Assembly (NCBI GenBank): GCA_052387095.1
Contig: JBQTJN010000042.1
Coordinates: 1 to 21,633, forward strand
Reading direction: 5' to 3'
Source: JBQTJN01 sp052387095
GTDB lineage: Bacteria > Pseudomonadota > Alphaproteobacteria > Micavibrionales > Micavibrionaceae
DNA length: 21,633 bases
Positions 14,779 to 21,633 of the stretch are shown piece by piece (within the stretch, counting starts at the first letter, position 1; every line of letters starts with the position of its first letter). Position numbers and translations under genes: made by a program. Under the pieces are notes generated by a model, which had not been told where the DNA came from, made no database searches, and worked only from the letters and a program-made list of their open reading frames with translations.

Positions 14779-14833
14779 TTCCCCGCGGAAGCGGGGATCT
14801 TAAAAGTCAAAAGATCCCCGCTTCCGCGGGGAA
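14779..14833. repeat. 23-bp perfect hairpin
   Basis: The arms 14779-14801 and 14811-14833 are exact inverse complements around a 9-base loop. Each arm contains CCCCGCGGAAGCGGGG, itself almost palindromic. It starts 11 bases past the stop of the minus-strand 92-residue gene. No T-run follows, so it resembles a mobile palindromic repeat unit more than a terminator. Confidence 0.85.
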
Positions 14834-14844
14834 TGCAAAATTAA

Positions 14845-15123
14845 CTATTCGGCGGCGTTCGCGTTGGCGACGGTCTGCACATGCTCGGCCAGGAAATGCG
14901 GCCAGTCATCCCCCTGTTCGCGGGATTTGCCCATGCCGCTGCGGAGCATGGCGGACAGCTGCCCCCGTGTCAAAGTGGGCTCCATCAGAACGGCACGGAA
15001 TTCCGCAACAGCAAGACTGGCGAATTCCGCGAAATCGGCGTTCATAGCGTCTGTTGTATTATAGAAAATCTCACTGGTATCTTCAATGAGGGCCTTGATG
15101 CGTTGATGGATCGTGCAGCTCAT
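14845..15123 (-). CDS. Hypothetical 92-residue protein
   Basis: I do not recognise this protein. It is 92 residues, mostly helical in appearance, with no signal peptide, membrane segment or cysteine pair. It has a single WPHFLAEHVQ segment near the end. The start at 15123 is chosen because AGGGA lies about 8 bases upstream. The longer in-frame start at 15189 would cross a 7-bp hairpin (15149-15155 with 15162-15168). It sits between the rpsF leader and fabD, divergent from fabD, and its 3' end is followed by the 23-bp hairpin. Confidence 0.65.
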   Translation of the reverse strand: MSCTIHQRIKALIEDTSEIFYNTTDAMNADFAEFASLAVAEFRAVLMEPTLTRGQLSAMLRSGMGKSREQGDDWPHFLAEHVQTVANANAAE

Positions 15124-15413
15124 GATATTTCCCTGTATGTTTTTCAAAGCATCCGCTAAACCGGATGCTAGGCTTAATGACTTGAGCAACGCGGTTACGA
15201 CGGCTGGCCTCCGCTCCCGGCGGCCCGGTCGTTTCCCTGATGATAAGCAATAAGTTTTTTATGATTAAGATCAGGATTTCACAGCATGATCAAAGTTGTC
15301 AAACAATTTTTGCAAAGATTTAATGCACAAAACAGCATAAAAATATCAGGAATAATTTCTTAAAAGATAGAAAATTTCTAATATAAATTGAAATAGCTGA
15401 GAAAAGGAGACCT
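15124..15413. other. Divergent intergenic region upstream of fabD
   Basis: It contains a 7-bp hairpin GCATCCG/CGGATGC (15149-15155, 15162-15168), then a GC-rich patch around 15180-15235, then an AT-rich stretch leading to fabD. TATAAA at 15382-15387 could be a -10 box for fabD, but no good -35 stands at the right distance. Confidence 0.4.
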
Positions 15414-16364
15414 ATGACCCGCGCTTTTATTTTCCCCGGACAGGGCTCGCAATATCCCGGAATGGGCCGCGAACTTGTGGAGAACTTTATCGAAGCCCGC
15501 GAAGTCTTCGAGGAGGTCGATGAGGCGCTCGGACAGGCCTTGAGCCGAATCGTTTTCGAAGGGTCCGAGAGCGACCTTAATTTCACCGAAAATACGCAGC
15601 CCGCTCTTATGGCCGTATCGATGGCGATTGTGCGTGTGCTGCAGAAGCAAGGCGGGATTAATCTCGCGAAAAGCATCGCCTTTCTCGCTGGGCACAGTCT
15701 TGGTGAATATGCTGCGCTTACCGCTGCCGGGGCAATCAGCCTGTCCGATACCGCGAAGCTGCTCAAACTGCGCGGCCAGTCGATGCAAAAAGCTGTGCCT
15801 GTGGGCGTGGGAGCGATGGCGGCTATTCTCGGCCTTGATTTAAAGCCCGTGCAGCAAATTGTGCAGGAGGTCACCGGCAAGGATATTTGCCAGGTAGCGA
15901 ATGATAATTCCCCCGGGCAGGTGGTAATCAGCGGTCACAAGGCTGGTGTCGAAGCCGGCATGGCTCTCGCGCAGCAAAAAGGCGCCAAGCGGGCTATCCT
16001 GCTCCCCGTCAGCGCGCCCTTTCACTGCGCCCTCATGCAGCCCGCCGCCGATATCATGGCGCAAACGTTGGCCGCAACAAAAATTAACAACCCGGTTGTG
16101 CCGGTTGTGTCCAATGTTACGGCGCAGGGCGTGCGCGATGCGCAGCAAATCCCGGCTCTTCTGACGCAGCAAATTACCGGCATGGTGCGTTGGCGCGAAT
16201 CCGTATTGTGGATGAGGGAACAGGGCGTTGAGGAGATGATCGAGCTGGGCGCCGGCAAGGTTTTGTCCGGCATGGTGCGCCGCATCGACAAGGATATTGC
16301 CTGCGAAAGCGTTGAAGGACCCGCGCAGATCGAGGCCTTGATTCAAAAGCTGGAACGTGGATGA
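15414..16364 (+). CDS. fabD: Malonyl-CoA:ACP transacylase
   Basis: A 316-residue FabD, which transfers malonyl from CoA to acyl carrier protein to start fatty-acid elongation in the cytoplasm. Motifs: FPGQGSQ with Gln10 and the nucleophile GHSLG with Ser95. Arg120 binds the malonyl carboxylate and His204 in APFH completes the catalytic dyad. Length is standard. AAGGAGA stands just before the ATG. fabG follows 27 bases downstream on the same strand, so the two are probably co-transcribed. Confidence 0.96.
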   Translation: MTRAFIFPGQGSQYPGMGRELVENFIEAREVFEEVDEALGQALSRIVFEGSESDLNFTENTQPALMAVSMAIVRVLQKQGGINLAKSIAFLAGHSLGEYAALTAAGAISLSDTAKLLKLRGQSMQKAVPVGVGAMAAILGLDLKPVQQIVQEVTGKDICQVANDNSPGQVVISGHKAGVEAGMALAQQKGAKRAILLPVSAPFHCALMQPAADIMAQTLAATKINNPVVPVVSNVTAQGVRDAQQIPALLTQQITGMVRWRESVLWMREQGVEEMIELGAGKVLSGMVRRIDKDIACESVEGPAQIEALIQKLERG

Positions 16365-16391
16365 TAAAGCGGGATTTTAACAGGAGCGAGC

Positions 16392-17129
16392 ATGTTTGAC
16401 CTGACGGGTAAAAAAGTTCTGGTGACCGGTGCGACCGGCGGTATCGGCGAAGCGATTGCAAAAGCACTGCACGCGGCCGGGGCTGATATCGGCATCTCGG
16501 GACGCAACACGGACAAGCTGCAGCAACTCAGCAAGGAGCTGGGATCCCGCGTGCACATATTGGCGGCGGATTTGTCCTCCAATGACGGGATTGCTGCGCT
16601 GGTGAAAGCCGCGGAAGAGGCGATGGGGCAAATCGATATCCTCGTCAATAATGCAGGACTCACACGTGACAATCTTTCCATGCGTATGAAGGACGAGGAA
16701 TGGAACGAAGTCATCGATGTTAATTTAAGCGCGCCGTTCAAACTGGCGCAGGCCGTGCAGCGAGGCATGATGAAACGCCGCTGGGGCCGCATCATCAATA
16801 TCTCCTCGATCGTCGGTGTGACCGGCAACCCGGGCCAGTGCAATTACGTCGCCTCCAAGGCCGGCATGATCGGCTGGTCGAAAGCCATGGCGCAGGAGAT
16901 TGCATCCCGCAATATCACCGTCAACTGCATCGCCCCCGGCTTCATCGCCACCCCGATGACAGATGCGCTGAATGACGACCAGAAAGCCCGGATTACCGCC
17001 AGTATCCCGTCGGGGCGCATGGGCTCGCCCGCCGATATAGCGGCCAGCACCCTCTACCTTGCCAGCGAGGAAGCGGCCTATATCACAGGCCAGACCCTTC
17101 ACGTGAATGGCGGCATGGCGATGATCTAG
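16392..17129 (+). CDS. fabG: 3-oxoacyl-ACP reductase
   Basis: A 245-residue SDR enzyme that reduces 3-oxoacyl-ACP with NADPH in fatty-acid elongation. The Rossmann motif TGATGGIG lies at 12-19 and NNAG at 86-89. The catalytic residues are Ser139, Tyr152 and Lys156 (NYVASK). The segment ITVNCIAPGFIATPM closes the family pattern. AGGAG precedes the ATG. In most proteobacteria acpP and fabF follow fabG; here the next gene is an unrelated 1114-residue protein. Confidence 0.96.
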   Translation: MFDLTGKKVLVTGATGGIGEAIAKALHAAGADIGISGRNTDKLQQLSKELGSRVHILAADLSSNDGIAALVKAAEEAMGQIDILVNNAGLTRDNLSMRMKDEEWNEVIDVNLSAPFKLAQAVQRGMMKRRWGRIINISSIVGVTGNPGQCNYVASKAGMIGWSKAMAQEIASRNITVNCIAPGFIATPMTDALNDDQKARITASIPSGRMGSPADIAASTLYLASEEAAYITGQTLHVNGGMAMI

Positions 17130-17159
17130 GCCAAAATCCTTCATTTATTGTCATATTTA

Positions 17160-17187
17160 TTGACGTGGTTCCTGATTTTCATATAAG
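17160..17187 (+). promoter_or_regulatory. Promoter of the PEPC-like gene
   Basis: TTGACG (17160-17165) and TATAAG (17182-17187) are 16 bases apart. Transcription would start about 25 bases before the ATG at 17219. This indicates expression independent of fabDG. Confidence 0.65.
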
Positions 17188-17218
17188 TTGAGCCTTCATT
17201 AAATTAGGGCGCATTTTT

Positions 17219-20200
17219 ATGAACGACAATGTTTTTTCAGGCACTGATGAGGTGGCGATTGCCGCGGTGCTGACTCAGCAATTGAACGAAGCCCTTGAAA
17301 CTTTTAGCGGCCGGTATACGGCAGCCGCCACACTTTTCCAGGCGCATCACAATATTGCAGGCGGCCCGGACGGGCACGTGCGCTATAAAGAAGCGGTTGA
17401 TCACCTTAATCAGGACGAACTCAATTTTTATCTGCGGCTCGGCGAGACAGAAGCCCTCATCCAGCAGGCGGCGTGGAGAATTGCACAGCTCAATATTCCA
17501 GATGATGCCGAACATAACCCTTACAATTTGAAAAAAGTAATTGAGATTGCCAGAGCGGCCGGCAAGGGTCCCGATTATATCGAGGAAATTATCGATCAGT
17601 TCTGGAACGGCCGAACGAATACGTCGCATCCCAATAGCGACCTGCTGGAGAAAAGAGCGCCTGGCGCCACCAACGCCGTCGATCTTCTCCTGTCTCTTGT
17701 AAATGCCGGTCAGAACGTCCCTGATGCCGGGCACAATCTTATCCTGCCTTTGCTGGAGGCTGAAGACCTGGCACCGGCAGACCGGGCGAACACGCTGGAA
17801 GAATTATGGTCGGCCATGGATTACGCTATGCGCGACATACTGGCCCGCCGCTGGTCCATGAATAAGCTGGCCGGGAACATGAAAGAGGTCTATGGCACAA
17901 AAACACATCGCCATGCGCCGCTGGATCTCACCAAGCGCGATACAAAACGCGACATGACTCTGCGCATCTGGCAGATGGGCGATATTGACGGCAAAGTCAA
18001 TGCGGAACACTGGAGTCTTCTGATTGGCATGGTGACCACCACTTATATGTCGGTTCTGACGCATCTTTGGGATCTTCAACAGGCCGATCTGCTTATTCAG
18101 GATCCGAGTGCTCCCGCCAAAGAAATGACGCTTGAAGCGCTGCTTGCAAAGCGCGCCGATTCATCGCAGATCGAAACGCCTGAATTAAAGGCGATTTATG
18201 AATTGCTTGATGATCTCGGGAATGACCTGGGGGAACTTTATGATGATATTGAAACGGTCTGGACCGACATTCATACCACAACTGACCCGAGCGAACGCGA
18301 GGAAAAATTCCGCGAAAAAAACCAGGATTTTGAAAGACTGAAAGACCGGACGGCAAAAATTTACAATAACCGGCAATATTTGGGGCGCACATTTCCCGAT
18401 GACAAAGGCCTGACATTTTATAACGAAATTTGCGACGAATTCAGGAATCTTGTGCAAATCGGCGCTGGAAACAAATGGGACGATAAAGCCATAACCCTCA
18501 TGGAAGACAGTCTGGAAAATTTGCAATCCGACGGCATGGTGCTGGCGAAAATCGAACCACGCCATAATGATGTTGTAAACCGTCAGATTGCTGATAATCT
18601 TTTCAACTGCGAGAATTTCCGGAAATACGTGCTCAGTCACAATATCCTGACACCGGTAGATTTCCTGGAGATCGAATCCGCCAAATATAAAAAATTCAGC
18701 AATTTACCGCCGGAACTCCAACGCGCATTTTTCGATAAAATCGAAAATTTCATGAGCCGGAATGGGACATTGAAAACTTTTCTTTTCGAAGCCAATCCTG
18801 AATGTTATGACGAAAACGGCTATCCGCTGCAGACTTATGCGACTCTGAAGCGCCTCGAAGTCATGGAATTGTACCAATTGAAGTTCGGGCCCCTGTTTAT
18901 CATTGCCGAGGCGAATGACGGCGCTTACGACCTGAATAACTTTTTGCTCAGTTCTTTCAGATTAGGCCTTATGGTGTCTGCACCTTTAAGCGAAAGCTTG
19001 GAGGACATAAGCGCTACGGGCAAAGACCTCAGCAGGAATATTGCGCAAGGCGCCAAGAAATATTTGCAGGAACGGCGCCAAAACCGCGTACCCGGCCAAT
19101 TTATCAAAAACAGTCTAGCCCGCATGTTTGCGCGCAGTGATATTACGCGGCAATCCGGGATATTTTCAAATATTTTTGTTTACGCGCAGACTTTTATCAA
19201 TACATGGCTGTCCGCGGATAATAATATTCCGGAATATATTAAAGAAGGCAGCGGTATGTCCAATGAGCGGGGTGGCGGCGATCCGATGGTGATGGTACGG
19301 GTACGGGCGCAGGCGCTGCAGGATTACCAGGAACAGACAGGCAAAGATATCAGCCGTGAAATCAAGGATATGGTGAACAGCGTCATTGTCACGATCCAGG
19401 GGCGCGAAACCTACCGCACACCCCGTGAGATTGAGCGCGAAATGAAAAACCAGATTGCCGAGGTCATCGGCATCCGTATGGAGCTGGACGGGCTGGTCAA
19501 AAAAGGTACGTTCATTCGGCCACGCGACATATTCAGTCCGGAGATGGAAAAGTTTCTTGAAAGAACACCAACGCGCATGATGGAGCATTATCATTCTCTG
19601 CGGGAAGCTAAAAGCAGCAATGGGGGCGATGCGGTTCTGGATTCGGTTGCATCGATCGCTTCCGATTTCACCATACTCGCCCACACCAATCATACGCCGC
19701 GCGCCATTGCTAGAAGCGGTCAAAAACTGACTCTCCTGCGGCAGCGCGCTATTGGCAATAATAACGGCATCGCGCTCATGCAGACGCACCATGACGGCTG
19801 GTTTACAGTCGGAAAATTCATGGAAGAAATGCACGTCGCTTTGCATAAAGGGCTTCTCACGGAAAAAGATGTTCGGGATTTCATGGATTCTGAATTGTGG
19901 AATTACAATTTGTTCATACGCTCGCAAATACCGGCTGTGCGCACCGATTTTTCCCATTCGTTCCGCCGTCTTAAAATGGACAATACCTGGACGCATGACC
20001 GCCTGATGGCAGTCGGCGCCAGTGCGCAGATCAATGAAGCGGAAGACCGCTTTACATTTACTGACCCTTTGAAGAAAGCCAACGAAGAACAGGCCTATGT
20101 GGCAATGCTTTATTGCGATGCGCAAAAGATGATGGCGGGAACACATGCCTTGCTCGATGGATCTTTCGTCGCCGAAGCGGATTTCAAGACACTGGTCATG

Positions 20201-20563
20201 CATGAAGCAGATATGGCGCCCTCTCTCACCCTCAATTTTAACGACAAAGCGAAGAGAAGATGGCCGCACATTGAAAATACGCTGCAGGCCGTCAGCAAAG
20301 CCAAGCCGGCGATTGCACTTATGCATATTATACAAGAGCACATTGATGACGCTGGTCCTGACGCTCCACCTTACAATGAAAGATTTTTACGCGCCGCCTC
20401 TTCCTGGTGGCGCAGTACTATCGTTCCCGCCATTCAGAAAATGGTTTGGACGCCCTACCCCTGGGCTTATGGCCGCCGGCAGCAGCCCCTGCCCGACGAT
20501 CTGCGGGAGATTCTTGCAATCAGACGCGAAACACATGCCGGGTATGATTTGAAAGTCACCTGA
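17219..20563 (+). CDS. Divergent phosphoenolpyruvate carboxylase-like protein
   Basis: An 1114-residue soluble protein. Its order of motifs matches PEP carboxylase (compared with E. coli Ppc from memory). TSHPNSD (135-141) corresponds to TAHPTE, with His137 at the catalytic His138 position. WQMGDIDGK (251-259) corresponds to GGDRDGNP. GPLFII (557-562) corresponds to PLFET, with the metal-ligand Glu replaced by Ile561. ARSDITRQSG (638-647) corresponds to GYSDSAKDAG: Asp641 is kept and the Lys replaced by Arg644. GSGMSNERGGGDP (677-689) corresponds to HGRGGSIGRGGAP: the second Arg is kept (Arg684) and the first is lost. VTIQGRETY (724-732) corresponds to VTEQGEMI. The C-terminal ~200 residues do not match, and the usual NTG end is absent. 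It may be a pseudoenzyme or have altered chemistry. Its own promoter precedes it; the Shine-Dalgarno is weak. Confident as a gene, moderately so as PEPC-related. Confidence 0.6.
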   Translation: MNDNVFSGTDEVAIAAVLTQQLNEALETFSGRYTAAATLFQAHHNIAGGPDGHVRYKEAVDHLNQDELNFYLRLGETEALIQQAAWRIAQLNIPDDAEHNPYNLKKVIEIARAAGKGPDYIEEIIDQFWNGRTNTSHPNSDLLEKRAPGATNAVDLLLSLVNAGQNVPDAGHNLILPLLEAEDLAPADRANTLEELWSAMDYAMRDILARRWSMNKLAGNMKEVYGTKTHRHAPLDLTKRDTKRDMTLRIWQMGDIDGKVNAEHWSLLIGMVTTTYMSVLTHLWDLQQADLLIQDPSAPAKEMTLEALLAKRADSSQIETPELKAIYELLDDLGNDLGELYDDIETVWTDIHTTTDPSEREEKFREKNQDFERLKDRTAKIYNNRQYLGRTFPDDKGLTFYNEICDEFRNLVQIGAGNKWDDKAITLMEDSLENLQSDGMVLAKIEPRHNDVVNRQIADNLFNCENFRKYVLSHNILTPVDFLEIESAKYKKFSNLPPELQRAFFDKIENFMSRNGTLKTFLFEANPECYDENGYPLQTYATLKRLEVMELYQLKFGPLFIIAEANDGAYDLNNFLLSSFRLGLMVSAPLSESLEDISATGKDLSRNIAQGAKKYLQERRQNRVPGQFIKNSLARMFARSDITRQSGIFSNIFVYAQTFINTWLSADNNIPEYIKEGSGMSNERGGGDPMVMVRVRAQALQDYQEQTGKDISREIKDMVNSVIVTIQGRETYRTPREIEREMKNQIAEVIGIRMELDGLVKKGTFIRPRDIFSPEMEKFLERTPTRMMEHYHSLREAKSSNGGDAVLDSVASIASDFTILAHTNHTPRAIARSGQKLTLLRQRAIGNNNGIALMQTHHDGWFTVGKFMEEMHVALHKGLLTEKDVRDFMDSELWNYNLFIRSQIPAVRTDFSHSFRRLKMDNTWTHDRLMAVGASAQINEAEDRFTFTDPLKKANEEQAYVAMLYCDAQKMMAGTHALLDGSFVAEADFKTLVMHEADMAPSLTLNFNDKAKRRWPHIENTLQAVSKAKPAIALMHIIQEHIDDAGPDAPPYNERFLRAASSWWRSTIVPAIQKMVWTPYPWAYGRRQQPLPDDLREILAIRRETHAGYDLKVT

Positions 20564-20605
20564 AAACTTTAATAATCGTGGCTAAAAATCCTGCCTGAAT
20601 TGCGC

Positions 20606-20611
20606 TATAAT
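20606..20611 (+). promoter_or_regulatory. -10 box for the acyl-CoA dehydrogenase gene
   Basis: A perfect TATAAT lies 32 bases before the ATG at 20644, with AGGAG in the short leader. The -35 region is poor, so an activator may be needed, or the match may be fortuitous. Confidence 0.45.
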
Positions 20612-20643
20612 GGTTGCTGAACCTTTTCCAGGAGCCTGCCCCC

Positions 20644-21633
20644 ATGCCCGTTTATTCCCCCCCGCTCGATGATATCCGTTTTATCCTGCACGATGTGCTG
20701 GGCTTAGAGGATTTATCCAAGCTCAAAGGTTATGAGGAGCATTCGACCGAGCTGATCGACCAGATCATCCAGGAAGGCGCGAAGCTCTGCGAGGAAGTTT
20801 TATTCCCGCTCAACCAGAGCGGCGACGAGGAAGGCTGTCATTTAAAGAATGGCATCGTGACCACACCGAAAGGGTTCAAGGAAGCCTATAAAATGTTTTC
20901 AGAAGGCGGCTGGTGCGGCCTAAGTTCCGACCCGGATCATGGGGGCATGGGCATGCCGGCACTGGTGAATACCGTTATGCAGGAAATGATCTGCTCCGCC
21001 AATATGTCGTTCGGGATGTATCCGGGTCTCAGCCAGGGCGCGTATGAGGCGCTGCATATTTTCGGCACGGACGCGCAGAAATCCACCTATTTGCCGCACC
21101 TGATTACAGGCGCGTGGTCCGGCACAATGTGCCTGACAGAAGCCCATTGCGGCACGGATCTCGGCCTTATCAAATCGAAAGCGGTGCCGAAAGGCGACGG
21201 GTCCTATGCGATTACAGGAACAAAGATTTTTATTTCCGCCGGTGAACATGACCTGACAGAAAATATTATTCACCTGGTGCTGGCGAAATTGCCCGATGCG
21301 CCGGAAGGGGTGAAGGGAATTTCCCTGTTCGTGGTGCCCAAATTCATGCCTGAGGGCGGTGCGCGCAACCAGGTCACGTGCGGTTCGATCGAACATAAAA
21401 TGGGTATCAAGGGCTCCGCCACCTGCGTCCTGAATTTTGACGGCGCGCAAGGCTGGCTGGTCGGCGAAGCGCATAAAGGCCTGCGGGCGATGTTTACGAT
21501 GATGAACGCGGCGCGTCTGGGTGTCGCGATGCAGGGGCTCGGCGTGGCGGAGGTCGCGTACCAGAACGGCGTGGCTTACGCGAAAGACAGGCTGCAGATT
21601 CGCAGCCTGGACGGCGTCAAGGCGCCGGACAAG
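20644..21633 (+). CDS. DmdC-like acyl-CoA dehydrogenase (partial)
   Basis: An open frame of 330 codons that runs off the window end, so only the N-terminal part of a protein of about 590 residues is seen. It is an FAD-dependent acyl-CoA dehydrogenase of the AidB/DmdC type (3-methylmercaptopropionyl-CoA dehydrogenase-like). The N-terminal MPVYSPPLDDIRFIL is typical of that group. CLTEAHCGTDLGL is the FAD-contacting LTEPxxGTDxG motif, and IKGSATCVLNFDGAQGWLVG and NAARLGVAMQGLG follow in order. The final visible stretch (YAKDRLQIRSL) fits the same group. Substrate is not decidable; general acyl-CoA beta-oxidation is as likely as DMSP-derived substrates. AGGAG lies about 9 bases before the ATG. 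Confidence 0.88.
   Translation, partial: MPVYSPPLDDIRFILHDVLGLEDLSKLKGYEEHSTELIDQIIQEGAKLCEEVLFPLNQSGDEEGCHLKNGIVTTPKGFKEAYKMFSEGGWCGLSSDPDHGGMGMPALVNTVMQEMICSANMSFGMYPGLSQGAYEALHIFGTDAQKSTYLPHLITGAWSGTMCLTEAHCGTDLGLIKSKAVPKGDGSYAITGTKIFISAGEHDLTENIIHLVLAKLPDAPEGVKGISLFVVPKFMPEGGARNQVTCGSIEHKMGIKGSATCVLNFDGAQGWLVGEAHKGLRAMFTMMNAARLGVAMQGLGVAEVAYQNGVAYAKDRLQIRSLDGVKAPDK

Larger units (their letters stand above)
14557..14844. other. rpsF leader and intergenic hairpins
   Basis: No gene here. It contains a candidate rpsF promoter, two leader inverted repeats (14617-14633 and 14637-14654) and the 23-bp perfect hairpin near 14779-14833. A C/G-rich stem (TCCGC/GCGGA on the minus strand) lies just ahead of the rpsF Shine-Dalgarno. 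The structured leader could take part in S6:S18 autoregulation, known in other bacteria, but I cannot confirm that motif by eye. Confidence 0.5.

Noticed and set aside
14622..14810. 62-codon minus-strand open frame in the rpsF leader
   Set aside because: Runs through palindromic repeats, no Shine-Dalgarno, and the protein is basic low-complexity sequence.
19166..20341. 391-codon minus-strand open frame inside the PEPC-like gene
   Set aside because: The plus-strand frame carries the PEPC-like motif order, a promoter and continues on both sides; the antisense product is rich in Cys/His/Arg with no family match.
20920..21474. 184-codon minus-strand open frame at the right end
   Set aside because: Antisense to the acyl-CoA dehydrogenase reading frame, which shows clear family motifs and runs off the window.

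Overview
The window looks like an alphaproteobacterial chromosome segment. Evidence: the conserved order rpsF-rpsR-rplI-dnaB with alr close by, an alphaproteobacterial-type PBP1A with a CxxC in its C-terminal half, and an L9 with an acidic tail. The core genes are GC-rich. The first ~1.4 kb is markedly AT-rich and looks like the edge of a mobile or genomic island. No tRNA, rRNA, CRISPR array or complete insertion sequence was found.

Layout. (1) 1-1450: AT-rich, gene-poor DNA with one small excisionase-like HTH gene (minus strand), several short direct and inverted repeats, and a strong hairpin terminator. (2) 1475-2949: a secreted EF-hand protein (minus) and a DMT-type membrane transporter (plus). 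(3) 2946-7149, minus: an operon of mlaE, mlaF and mrcA (PBP1A), each joined by a 4-base overlap. (4) 7311-7991, plus: a D-Ala-D-Ala dipeptidase-like M15 protein, convergent with alr (7988-9070, minus). (5) 9210-11276, plus: a 688-residue protein of unknown function with its own promoter and terminator, lying between dnaB and alr. (6) 11446-14556, minus: dnaB, rplI, rpsR and rpsF. A ~90-bp palindromic repeat sits just after the stop codons of both dnaB and rplI. (7) 14845-15123, minus: a 92-residue unknown protein, with a 23-bp perfect hairpin after it. (8) 15414-17129, plus: fabD-fabG. (9) 17219-20563, plus: an 1114-residue protein not placed by any simple motif, but collinear by eye with phosphoenolpyruvate carboxylase (PEPC) and altered at several catalytic positions. 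(10) 20644 to the end, plus: the N-terminal 330 codons of a DmdC-like acyl-CoA dehydrogenase, cut by the window edge.

Functional themes. The left-centre is a cell-envelope block: lipid transport (MlaE/F), peptidoglycan synthesis (PBP1A), D-alanine supply (Alr) and D-Ala-D-Ala hydrolysis (M15). The centre is the small-subunit/L9/replicative helicase operon. The right is fatty-acid synthesis (fabDG) and acyl-CoA oxidation. The two items most worth follow-up are the PEPC-like protein, which may be a pseudoenzyme or have a new activity, and the 688-residue orphan inserted in the otherwise conserved dnaB-alr neighbourhood.
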